Source: Oceanicaulis sp052055585
GTDB lineage: Bacteria; Pseudomonadota; Alphaproteobacteria; Caulobacterales; Maricaulaceae
Length of the DNA stretch: 64,000 nucleotides
Direction: 5' to 3'
NCBI RefSeq assembly: GCF_052055585.1
Contig: NZ_CP170485.1
Span: 2,976,001-3,040,000 of the forward strand
Position 1 is the first letter of the stretch. Each line of letters opens with the position of its first letter. Below the pieces are notes generated by a model. It had not been told where the DNA came from. It saw nothing but the letters and a program-made list of their open reading frames with translations, and made no database searches. The position numbers were made by a program, and so were the translations under genes. Below, piece by piece: positions 52,003-59,749 of the stretch.

Positions 52003-52662
52003 ATGGACATTCTTCAAATCCTGTTCTTTGCCGGTCTGGCCGTGTTCCTGGGCGTGCGCCTGTACATGGTTCTGGGCAAGCCCTCCGGGCGCACCGCCGA
52101 GGATGTGGAGCGTGAACAGCGCGAGCGTGCAGAAGCCGCCGGGCTTGGCGCACCGCCGCCCTCCATGCGGCCCCAGGCTGATGAAACGCCTTTTGCGGTG
52201 CAGTTTGCGGGTCCGGCCGGTGAAGGCCTGATGCAGATCGCCCGCCAGGACCCGTCCTTTGATCCTGAAGAGTTCCGCAAGGGCGCAAAGGCCGCTTATG
52301 AAATGATCGTTCTGGCCTATGCCAAGGGCGATCGCGAGGCGCTTGAGCCGCTTCTGACCGAGCGTGTGATGAAGGCCTATGACCAGGCCATCGCGGCGCG
52401 TGAGGAGAAGGACTGGACGGTGACCACGGAGATTGACCGCATCAAGTCTGCGGACATTTCTGAAGCCTCTCTTAACGATAATCGGGCCAAGGTGAAGATC
52501 GCCTTCTCCGTCGAGCTCGCCAGTGAAACCCGCAATGCTCAGGGAGATGTGGTGGAGGGCAACCTCACCACACTGAAAACGGTCGATGAGATCTGGAGCT
52601 TTGAGCGTGACGTCACCAGCGAGAACCCCAACTGGCGCCTGTCCGGGGTCAAACCCGCTTAG
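52003..52662 (+). CDS. Tim44-like membrane-anchored protein
   Basis: The start is the ATG at 52003 (MDILQILFFAGLAVFLGVRL), giving 219 residues; the frame opens further up in a non-conserved stretch. It has one N-terminal membrane helix, a charged linker, then a Tim44-like domain (about 75-215: ARQDPSFDPEEFRKGAKAA; RVMKAYDQAIAAREE). Such proteins in alphaproteobacteria are homologues of the mitochondrial import factor; their bacterial role is not settled. It lies beside secB, divergent, and overlaps mltA. Confidence 0.88.
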   Translation: MDILQILFFAGLAVFLGVRLYMVLGKPSGRTAEDVEREQRERAEAAGLGAPPPSMRPQADETPFAVQFAGPAGEGLMQIARQDPSFDPEEFRKGAKAAYEMIVLAYAKGDREALEPLLTERVMKAYDQAIAAREEKDWTVTTEIDRIKSADISEASLNDNRAKVKIAFSVELASETRNAQGDVVEGNLTTLKTVDEIWSFERDVTSENPNWRLSGVKPA

Positions 52663-53878
52663 GCTTTTTGGCCTCTTCGCCCTGCTCGTTCTGGCGGGCT
52701 GTTCCAGCGCGCCCTCACCCTCTGCTCCGTCCCAGCCGGGCCATCCGACGCGCCCCGGCGGCCAGCCGCCGCGTCCGGCGGTCTCTTCGGTCGAGCTGCA
52801 TGCTGTACCGTTTTCCTCGGTTGAGGGCTGGCGTCATGTGGATGCGCATTCGGCGCTCACCGCCTTTGTGCGCTCGTGTGAGCGGATCGAGCAGCGCCCC
52901 GATCATGAGCCGATGAACCCGCGCGTACGCTATGCCGGCAATGCAGGCGACTGGCGCGGCGTATGCCTGCAAGCGGCGATGCTGGACGGCATGAACGCGG
53001 GTCCGGAGGATGCGCGCGCCTTCTTTGAACGCAATTTCACCCCGGTCGCGCTTGAGGGCGCGGGCCGCCTGACCGGCTATTACGAGCCGGTGGTGGAGGT
53101 CAGCGCCGCCCCGACGGCGGAGTTCTCCATGGCGATCAGGGGCCTGCCGGGCGACCTTCTGACAGGCGATCTCGGTCAGTTCATCGCCGGGCTTGAAGGT
53201 CAGCGCGTGGTGGGCCGGGCGGCGGATCGCCAGTTCGTCCCCTATCAGTCCCGCGCGGAGATCGAGGCGCAAAATCTGGGCGTGCCGCTGGCCTGGGGCC
53301 GTCCGATTGATGTGTTCTTCCTGCAGATCCAGGGCTCGGGCCGACTGCACTATCCGGACGGCTCTGAAGCGCGGGTGCGCTTTGCTGCCCATAACGGGCG
53401 TGATTACGTGTCCATCGGGCGCATCCTGATTGATCGGGGCGAATTGTCTGAACACAACGCCTCCAAACAGGATATCGAGAACTGGCTGCGCCTGCGCGGG
53501 CCCCAGTCCTGGCGGCCTTTGTTTGATGAAAACCCGCGCTATGTCTTCTTCACGCTCGATAGTCTCGATGACCATACCGAGGGCCCGATCGGGGCGCAGG
53601 GCGCGCCTCTGACGCCTATGGCTTCGCTCGCGGTAGACGCGGCCCATCACGCCTGGGGCGTGCCGGTCGTGCTCAACGCCGCCATTCATGGCGAGCCGGA
53701 CTGGACGGGGCTTGTGATTACCCAGGACGCCGGCGGCGCCATTCAGGGCGCAGCGCGCGGCGATCTGTTCTTTGGGTGGGGTTATGAGGCGGGCGAGCGC
53801 GCCGGGCGCCAGAATGATCCGGCGGCGCGCTGGACGTTGCTCCTGCCCAATGCGCTGGCGTCCCGTCAGTTGCGATAA
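52586..53878 (+). CDS. mltA: Membrane-bound lytic murein transglycosylase A (MltA)
   Basis: The lipoprotein of up to 430 residues has a lipobox (LLVLAGCSS) and the MltA domains: LEGAGRLTGYYEPVVEVSA, then a VPYQSRAEIEAQNLG-type stretch, and the 3D domain with FFLQIQGSGRLHYPDGSEAR and DLFFGWGYEAG. No start codon lies next to the signal: the nearest are the ATG at 52586 and a GTG at 52607, both inside the Tim44-like gene, so the overlap (77 or 56 bp) is odd. It cleaves peptidoglycan glycan strands. Confidence 0.9.
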   Translation: MRSGALSVTSPARTPTGACPGSNPLRLFGLFALLVLAGCSSAPSPSAPSQPGHPTRPGGQPPRPAVSSVELHAVPFSSVEGWRHVDAHSALTAFVRSCERIEQRPDHEPMNPRVRYAGNAGDWRGVCLQAAMLDGMNAGPEDARAFFERNFTPVALEGAGRLTGYYEPVVEVSAAPTAEFSMAIRGLPGDLLTGDLGQFIAGLEGQRVVGRAADRQFVPYQSRAEIEAQNLGVPLAWGRPIDVFFLQIQGSGRLHYPDGSEARVRFAAHNGRDYVSIGRILIDRGELSEHNASKQDIENWLRLRGPQSWRPLFDENPRYVFFTLDSLDDHTEGPIGAQGAPLTPMASLAVDAAHHAWGVPVVLNAAIHGEPDWTGLVITQDAGGAIQGAARGDLFFGWGYEAGERAGRQNDPAARWTLLLPNALASRQLR

Positions 53879-54480
53879 TGGGCAAGCGGCGCACACCCCG
53901 CGGGCTCAAGCCTGAAGAGCGCGAGCTCTGGACCCGGTTTGCGCGTGGGGTGAAACCGATCGATGAAGACCGTCTCAAACGGCTGGAGCGCGAGGATATC
54001 GAGCCGCCCAAGCCTAAATCCCTACCCATCCCCCAGACCGAACCGATCAAGACCGGCGCGCTGCAGCGCGATCTGATGCGCGAAATGGCCCAGCGCCCCA
54101 AGCGGCGCGTGCCCGTGGACCGCAGCCCGGAAAAGAAGGTCCGCCGCGGTCAGGTGGAGGTCGAGGCGCGGCTCGATCTGCATGGCATGACCACCTCGCA
54201 CGCACGTCAGGCCTTGCTGGGATTTCTGCATCGCTGCCGGTCCAACGGCATGCGGACCGTGCTGGTGATTACCGGAAAGGGGGCGGGCGCCCGCGCGCTG
54301 GATGACCGCCGTTACCAGCCCTGGCAGCCCGATGAGCGGGCCTTGCCAGGCATTTTGCGCCGCTCCTTCACCCAATGGATGCGCGATCCGGACTTTGCGC
54401 TTCTGGCCTCGGGCTATGCCGAAGCCAATCGCCGTCATGGCGGTTCAGGCGCCTTCTACGTCATGCTCCGCGCGCTCTGA
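53878..54480 (+). CDS. Smr/MutS2 domain protein
   Basis: The 200-residue protein has a basic, disordered N-terminal half and a C-terminal Smr domain (about 95-200) with DLHGMTTSHARQALLGFLHR and VLVITGKGAGARALDDR, ending at GAFYVMLRAL. Smr domains are DNA/RNA endonucleases. The ATG uses the last A of the mltA stop (TAATG). Confidence 0.9.
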   Translation: MGKRRTPRGLKPEERELWTRFARGVKPIDEDRLKRLEREDIEPPKPKSLPIPQTEPIKTGALQRDLMREMAQRPKRRVPVDRSPEKKVRRGQVEVEARLDLHGMTTSHARQALLGFLHRCRSNGMRTVLVITGKGAGARALDDRRYQPWQPDERALPGILRRSFTQWMRDPDFALLASGYAEANRRHGGSGAFYVMLRAL

Positions 54481-55074
54481 TCCAAAGATGCGCAGGCGCG
54501 CCTCGAACGCGGTCCCGCTGCGCGCATAGACCGGCAGGCCCGGCGGCGGCAGCAGCACGTTGCTATAACGCACATGCACGGGCGGCTGGATCTGGCAGGC
54601 CCGCAAGGCCTTGGCCATGTCCGGGTCGAGATCGGGCATGGCGGCATAGCAGAATTCGCCAAAGCCCATGGCCAGCCAGGCGTCGAATGGCCCGTAATGG
54701 CGGTCATACGGGTTGGGCAGGGCGGCGGACTTGCAGCGCGCCTTGAACTGGCGATGGGTTGAGCCGTCCCAGCCATAGCGCACCAGAACAGGCGCTTCCG
54801 CGATCAGGGCGTTCAGGCGGGCTCTCTCAGCCTCGGGAAACTCGAAATCCTCGCTATCAAGGGCATAGAGCGCCATGGCGGCGCCGGGCCGGGCCAGCAC
54901 CAGACCTTCATGCTCGCCTGAGCCGCCACCCAGCACCAGCTGGTCTTTCCGGCATGGAAAATCCTCCCGGAAAAAGCCGTTCTCGGGGCCGGGAATGTCC
55001 TCAAGCGGTCGATAGAGCGGCAGGCCCGCCATATAGCCCACCAGCACATGATCATAGGAGTCGATATAGCTCAT
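54445..55074 (-). CDS. Hypothetical protein of unknown family
   Basis: The 209-residue protein (SYIDSYDHVLVGYMAGLPLY at its start) looks soluble and globular, with a Gly-rich stretch LVLGGGSGEHEG and many aromatic residues. I do not recognise it. It has codon use like its neighbours. Its 3' end overlaps the Smr gene by 36 bp. Confidence 0.62.
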   Translation of the reverse strand: MSYIDSYDHVLVGYMAGLPLYRPLEDIPGPENGFFREDFPCRKDQLVLGGGSGEHEGLVLARPGAAMALYALDSEDFEFPEAERARLNALIAEAPVLVRYGWDGSTHRQFKARCKSAALPNPYDRHYGPFDAWLAMGFGEFCYAAMPDLDPDMAKALRACQIQPPVHVRYSNVLLPPPGLPVYARSGTAFEARLRIFGSERAEHDVEGA

Positions 55075-55173
55075 GCAGGCAGAGTAGAGCGTCGTCGCGA
55101 GCCGCGCTATCGCTTTCAGATCAAAGGCGTGAGAGCGATCAGATTCCGCCAGACATCCCGCAGTTTCCGATAA

Positions 55174-55229
55174 AACTAAGTTTTTAGTTGATTGCCGTCC
55201 TGCGCTGTGCGACAGAACTTAAAACTAAG
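55174..55229. promoter_or_regulatory. Candidate BlaI operator (two AAAACTAAG elements)
   Basis: AACTAA-GTTT-TTAGTT, a perfect dyad, is at 55174-55189. A second AAAACTAAG lies at 55221-55229 and touches the ribosome binding site of blaI. MecI/BlaI repressors bind short AT-rich dyads in their own promoters. Inferred from position and symmetry. Confidence 0.6.
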
Positions 55230-55239
55230 GAATTCGTAG

Positions 55240-55638
55240 ATGGCCCGCACCCCTTCCCCGACCCTCACCGAAGCCGAACACCGCATCATGAGCGTGCTGT
55301 GGGAGCGCGGCGAAGCCAGCGTGCGCGAGCTCACCGATGCGCTCGAACCCGCCTATGGCCTTGCCTACACGACGGTTCTGACCACGGTGCGCATCATGGC
55401 GGACAAGGGCTATGTCAATTTCCGCAAGGAAGGTCGGGCGCATATCTATGCACCGGCCTTGTCCCAGGAAGGCGCCCAGCGCACCGCATTGGGCAGCGTG
55501 CTCAAATCCTTCTTCGGCGGTTCGCCCCAGGCGCTCGCCCAGCACCTGATTGAGGACGAGGCGCTGACGCTGGATGACATTGACGCCTTGCGCGCCGAAC
55601 TGCTCCGGCAGAGCGAGGAGAAAGGCGGCGGCGCATGA
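55240..55638 (+). CDS. blaI: BlaI/MecI/CopY family transcriptional repressor
   Basis: The 132-residue protein has the winged-helix signatures LTEAEHRIMSVLWERGEASV and TTVLTTVRIMADKGYVNFRK and a helical C-terminal dimerisation tail. In Firmicutes BlaI is cleaved after BlaR1 activation. The BlaI cut site region (GLAYTTVLTTVR... in the wing) is not clearly the Asn-Phe of staphylococci, so cleavage by the next protein is a guess. It overlaps the M56 gene by 4 bp. Confidence 0.87.
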   Translation: MARTPSPTLTEAEHRIMSVLWERGEASVRELTDALEPAYGLAYTTVLTTVRIMADKGYVNFRKEGRAHIYAPALSQEGAQRTALGSVLKSFFGGSPQALAQHLIEDEALTLDDIDALRAELLRQSEEKGGGA

Positions 55639-57236
55639 ATTCCGCCCTGTTTCAGGCCGCCCTGTTCGTGCTGATCGCCTCGACGGTGTTCGCGCTGGCG
55701 ACTTTGGTGCTTGACCGGGTCGCGCCGCAAACGCGCATCCGCGAGCGTCATGATCTGGCTTTGGCGCTGGTGTTCACCCTGCCGGTGATCTTCCTGATCG
55801 CCCTCAGTCCCGCGCGCGGCAAGGCGATTGACGGGCTCAGCGTCAGCCCGGGCGCGATTGCGCCAGTGCCTGTGATCTCGCCCGAGACGCTGGCGGCTCT
55901 GCCGGTCGAGGCGCTGACGGCGCAGGATCCCGGTCTGGCGCTGGCCCATGTGCTGACCGGGCTCGGTTTTGTGCTGGTGTTTGCGTGGATGATCGGGCTG
56001 GTCTGGGCGGGTCTGGGTCTGGTCCGCGATCTGTGGGCTCTCAACCGGCTGACCCGTCGGGCTGTGCCTGTGACGACTGATCTCGCCCTGTCGCGCCGGG
56101 TTGATCTGCGCCAGAGCCGGGACGTGCTCTCTCCCATGGTGGCCGGATTTGTGCGCCCCGTGATCGTGATCCCTGAAGACTTCCGTTTTGATGAGGCGGG
56201 GCAGGCCGTGCTCGAACACGAGATCGCTCATATCCGGCGCCATGACGCCCTGACCGGGCTGGCCCAGCGCCTGATTGCCTGTGCGTTCTGGTGGGCGCCG
56301 GGCGTGCATCATCTCAACCGCCATGTGCGCAGCATGCGCGAGGCGCTGTGCGATGAAGCGGCTGTGCGCACCCATGGCAAGCCGCTGGTGCTGGCCCATG
56401 CGCTGCTCGACGCCGCTCAGAAAGCGGTTCTGGCGCGTCCCCTGACGCTGGCGGCGCAACCGCCGCGCAAATCCGAATTGAGGTTTCGAGTGAACGCTTT
56501 GGCTCATGTGCGTGCAGGCTCCGTGCGTCGTTCTTTCCTGAACATGATGATCGCCCTGCCGGTCCTTCTGGTGCTTGCGATCGTTTTCACCCCCCGCGTG
56601 GGCGCCATGGATCTGCTGGAATCGCGCCTGATCCAGGCCGTGCGCCAGGGTGATCTCGCCACGGTTGAAGCGCGGCTTGAGCGCGGCGCGGATGTGAACC
56701 GCATCTGGCCGACCGATGGCACGGCGTTGATCGAGGCGAGCCGTCGCTCGGACGTGGCCATGGTCGCATTGCTGCTGGAAGCCGGCGCCGAGCCCGATCT
56801 TGTCACCCGTCAGTCCGGCACGGCCCTGATCGTCGCGGCGCGTGCGGGCAGCCTGGATGTGGTGGATCTGTTGCTGGAGGCGGGCGCGCAGGTGGATTTG
56901 GCCGCGCCCCAGAATGGCTCCCCGCTGACCAATGCAGCCCGAGGCGGTCATTTGCAGGTGATCACCCGGCTTCTGATCGCTGGCGCGGACCCGAACGGCT
57001 ATGTTCCCAGCGATGAGACGCCGCTGATCAATGCGGCGGCGGCCGGACAGATCGGGGCGGCCCAATTGCTGGTGATGGCGGGCGCGGATGTGTCCCTGAC
57101 CGTGCCTGCGGCGCCGGGCGATTTTGGCGGACCCTATCGTTCGCCCCTCAGTGAAGCCCAACGCCATGAGCAAATGGCGATGGCGGACTGGCTGTTAGAA
57201 CATGGCGCGCGCCACCAACCGCCTCAGACAAACTAA
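55635..57236 (+). CDS. M56 (BlaR1-type) metalloprotease with C-terminal ankyrin repeats
   Basis: The 533-residue protein has the BlaR1 membrane layout: helices at about 5-25, 43-60, 105-130 and 302-320, with the zinc protease motif HEIAH at 195-199 and the EALCDEAAVR ligand region at 236-245 between helix 3 and helix 4. In BlaR1 a penicillin-binding sensor domain follows the last helix. Here there are instead about five ankyrin repeats (residues 328-490: GADVNRIWPTDGTALIEASR, LLLEAGAEPDLVTRQSGTAL and similar) and a partial one to the end. By topology these should lie in the periplasm, an unusual place for ankyrins. The neighbour genes are blaI and a lipoprotein hydrolase. Confidence 0.88.
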   Translation: MNSALFQAALFVLIASTVFALATLVLDRVAPQTRIRERHDLALALVFTLPVIFLIALSPARGKAIDGLSVSPGAIAPVPVISPETLAALPVEALTAQDPGLALAHVLTGLGFVLVFAWMIGLVWAGLGLVRDLWALNRLTRRAVPVTTDLALSRRVDLRQSRDVLSPMVAGFVRPVIVIPEDFRFDEAGQAVLEHEIAHIRRHDALTGLAQRLIACAFWWAPGVHHLNRHVRSMREALCDEAAVRTHGKPLVLAHALLDAAQKAVLARPLTLAAQPPRKSELRFRVNALAHVRAGSVRRSFLNMMIALPVLLVLAIVFTPRVGAMDLLESRLIQAVRQGDLATVEARLERGADVNRIWPTDGTALIEASRRSDVAMVALLLEAGAEPDLVTRQSGTALIVAARAGSLDVVDLLLEAGAQVDLAAPQNGSPLTNAARGGHLQVITRLLIAGADPNGYVPSDETPLINAAAAGQIGAAQLLVMAGADVSLTVPAAPGDFGGPYRSPLSEAQRHEQMAMADWLLEHGARHQPPQTN

Positions 57237-57302
57237 CCTACTCTAAAAACAACAAAAAACAGACTTTCTGGTAATCCGTCGATTGATGGAAAGGAGACCC
57301 CT

Positions 57303-58850
57303 ATGCCTTCATTCCGCTTAACGCCCGCTCTGTCGGCCCTGATGCTGGGCGCTGCAGCGCTGGTTTCAACACCGATACTGTCCGCCTGCCAGCCGGCTTC
57401 GGCGTTCACCCGGACAGGCCCTGAGAGCTTTACCGACAGCCTGCGCGGGCGCTTCTCATATGATGGCGTTGTCGAGCGCTACACGCTGGAAGAGCGCATG
57501 GCCCATTACGGCGTGCCGGGCGTCGCCGTCGCGGTGATCGAGGATGGCCAAATTGTCTTTGCACAGGGCTATGGCGTGTTGCAGGCCGGGTCTGATGCGC
57601 CGGTGACTGCGGATACGGTGTTCTCGGCGGGCTCGGTCAGCAAGATGGCGACCGCCTTCATGACGCTGAATCTGGTTCAGTCCGGCGCGCTCGATCTCGA
57701 TGCCGATATCAGCCACGCTTTGCCTTATTGGTCGCCGGACGCGAGCGCGTTTGGCGATGCGCCGCTGACTGTGCGCATGCTTTTGTCCCATACGGGCGGG
57801 CTCAATCTTCACGGCTTTGCGGACTTCCTGCCGGGCGAGGCCCTGCCGACCCGCGCGCAGACCCTGAACGGGCAGGCCCCGGCCGAGCATGACCCCCTGC
57901 GGATCGAGGCGCGTCCGGGCATGAGCTATCGCTATTCGGGCGGCGGTTACACGCTTCTGGAAGGTCTGATCGCCCAGGCGACGGGCATGACGTTTGAGGA
58001 CAGCGCCGAACAGGCCCTGTTCGGCCCGCTGGGCATGAGCCGGTCAAGCTTCGCCAATCCGCTGCCGGAAGACTATGGCGATATCGCCAAGGCCCATGAC
58101 CGGAACGGCGCCCCTGCCGCCTTGCCGCGCGGCTATGAAGCCTTTCCGGAAATGGCGGCGTCCGGCCTGTGGACCAGTGCGAATGATCTGGCGCGCCTGA
58201 CGGCGGAGATGATCAACGCCTATCGCGGGCAGAGCGGGTATCTGCACCCGGTTCTGGGCCAGCAGATGATGACGCAGGTTTCTCCGTCCGAACATGGTCT
58301 GGGGCCGCGTCTGGAAGGCCGGGGCGAGAGCTTCATCTTCCATCATGGCGGGACCAACAATTCCTACCGCACCTGGATGGAGGGCCATCTGGCCACGGGT
58401 GACGGCCTTGTCATTCTGACCAATGGCGCGAACGGCATGGATCTGGCGGTCGAGATCCGCAATGCGATGAATGATGTGATGGGCTGGACGGTCAATCCCG
58501 TGCTCGACGTGCCCTCTGTTCGCCTGACCGAGGCGCAGCTGGCGCGCTATGAGGGCGTGTATTCGGTTGATCCTGATTTTCCGCTCGACCTGCAGGTCCA
58601 GATGGCGGCGCCGCCCTTCATCTTTGACCTGACCATTTATCTTCAAAACGGTCAGCTGATGGCGAGCTATAATGGGGGTCAGAACGGCTCCCCGCTGGTT
58701 CCCGTGGCGCCGGACCGTTTCTACATTACTGATTTTTCACTAAGATCAGGCGTTTTTGAACTCAAGTTCAACACCAATGCACTTGCGCAAGTGACCTCGG
58801 TTGAGGCTTCTATGGCGTCAGCTGAGACGGTGTATCTCCCCGCTTCATAG
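57303..58850 (+). CDS. Serine hydrolase of the beta-lactamase/class C family (lipoprotein)
   Basis: The 515-residue product has a lipoprotein signal with Cys 29 in LSAC. The penicillin-recognising fold is shown by SVSK at 111-114, YSG at 211-213 and HHGG at 347-350 (in place of KTG). A C-terminal domain of about 120 residues follows, as in esterase/D-aminopeptidase-type members. It is not clearly a beta-lactamase. It follows the M56 gene by 66 bp, with GGAAAGGAG as ribosome binding site. Roles in peptide or ester hydrolysis in the periplasm are possible. Confidence 0.87.
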   Translation: MPSFRLTPALSALMLGAAALVSTPILSACQPASAFTRTGPESFTDSLRGRFSYDGVVERYTLEERMAHYGVPGVAVAVIEDGQIVFAQGYGVLQAGSDAPVTADTVFSAGSVSKMATAFMTLNLVQSGALDLDADISHALPYWSPDASAFGDAPLTVRMLLSHTGGLNLHGFADFLPGEALPTRAQTLNGQAPAEHDPLRIEARPGMSYRYSGGGYTLLEGLIAQATGMTFEDSAEQALFGPLGMSRSSFANPLPEDYGDIAKAHDRNGAPAALPRGYEAFPEMAASGLWTSANDLARLTAEMINAYRGQSGYLHPVLGQQMMTQVSPSEHGLGPRLEGRGESFIFHHGGTNNSYRTWMEGHLATGDGLVILTNGANGMDLAVEIRNAMNDVMGWTVNPVLDVPSVRLTEAQLARYEGVYSVDPDFPLDLQVQMAAPPFIFDLTIYLQNGQLMASYNGGQNGSPLVPVAPDRFYITDFSLRSGVFELKFNTNALAQVTSVEASMASAETVYLPAS

Positions 58851-58882
58851 CGTGCGGCTTCGGCCGGCGCCGCTTTCAGCTC

Positions 58883-58916
58883 GCGCCGCGCCGGTCCCCT
58901 TTTTTCGGCGCGGCGC
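58883..58916 (+). terminator. GC-rich hairpin after the hydrolase gene, possible terminator
   Basis: GCGCCGCGCCG and CGGCGCGGCGC are exact inverted complements with a T-rich 12-base loop. There is no T-run after it. It starts 32 bases past the stop. Confidence 0.45.
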
Positions 58917-59029
58917 ACCCTTATGGGGCGCCGCGTCGGCTGAGTCACATTTCCCTCTCCCGGACCAGATTTGAGCGGGACTCGCCTCTTGTTTGCAGGC
59001 ATTCTGCTGACAGGCGAGGGGGAATTGAT

Positions 59030-59749
59030 ATGGATCTGGCGGTTTTACTGGCCGCCCTGCCGTTCGTGCTGGGCGCATTAGGTTTGATCTTTCGGTTCGG
59101 ATACCGCCGGGTCAGCAGTAATCTTAAAAAATACACGCATATCGAGAATCTGGTGTCAGCCCTCTATATCAAGCTGGGCCGGGATCTGAGCGAGCGGGTG
59201 GAGGATGTGGTTCGCAACAAGATCCGGGCGAACGAGTTCCTGTCCTCGGACGTGATAAATGAGAGCCTGAAGGCCGTACTGGAGGAGATGGCGGAGGTTT
59301 ATTCGCGCGAACTCTCCGACAGCCTCGCTATCGCTAATTTCCCGCCGATAAGTGAGGAAGAGCGTAACAGGATCAAAGCGCTGATCGTGTCAGCGCATCT
59401 CAGTCGCACGCCGGACTCCCTTGAAGAGGAAATCGTTGCGGTGCTCGAGGACAACTCGAATGCACGCTTGATTGGTCTGGTCATGACGCTTGTCGGCGCA
59501 GTCCTGTTGCCAGGACTCGGCGGCGCGATTGTCGCAGTGATCGGCAATGCAATCTTCGCAATGACAGGACAAGCCGATCTTAAAGACCGGCTCGAAACCT
59601 ATCTTGGCTCGGTCGAGAATTTCTTCGAGCTGTACCGGCAATCGGTCCTGTTGACAAAGTATCAGGTGATCGCCCTGTTGGCCAAACACAGGCTGAGTTA
59701 TGTCATCAAGATCACAGAACGCATCCGGCTGGACGCCAGTCCCGCCTAG
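59030..59749 (+). CDS. Orphan membrane-associated protein of unknown function
   Basis: The 239-residue product starts after a GAGGGGG site. It has an N-terminal membrane helix (LAVLLAALPFVLGALGLIF), a charged helical region of about 110 residues (NLKKYTHIENLVSALYIKLG), a second hydrophobic region (LIGLVMTLVGAVLLPGLGGA, about 147-178), and a helical tail. Codon use is less GC-rich than its neighbours (AAA, TCT, AGT, ATA), hinting at recent arrival. No family recognised. It is convergent with hslU (4-bp overlap). Confidence 0.6.
   Translation: MDLAVLLAALPFVLGALGLIFRFGYRRVSSNLKKYTHIENLVSALYIKLGRDLSERVEDVVRNKIRANEFLSSDVINESLKAVLEEMAEVYSRELSDSLAIANFPPISEEERNRIKALIVSAHLSRTPDSLEEEIVAVLEDNSNARLIGLVMTLVGAVLLPGLGGAIVAVIGNAIFAMTGQADLKDRLETYLGSVENFFELYRQSVLLTKYQVIALLAKHRLSYVIKITERIRLDASPA

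Noticed and set aside
55446..57173. Minus-strand open frame of 575 codons over the M56-ankyrin gene
   Set aside because: Shadow; the plus frame has the HEIAH site, membrane helices and ankyrin repeats.
57303..58850. A true class C beta-lactamase resistance gene
   Set aside because: It is a lipoprotein with YSG and HHGG boxes and a long C-terminal domain, more like esterase or peptidase members of the fold; resistance cannot be claimed.
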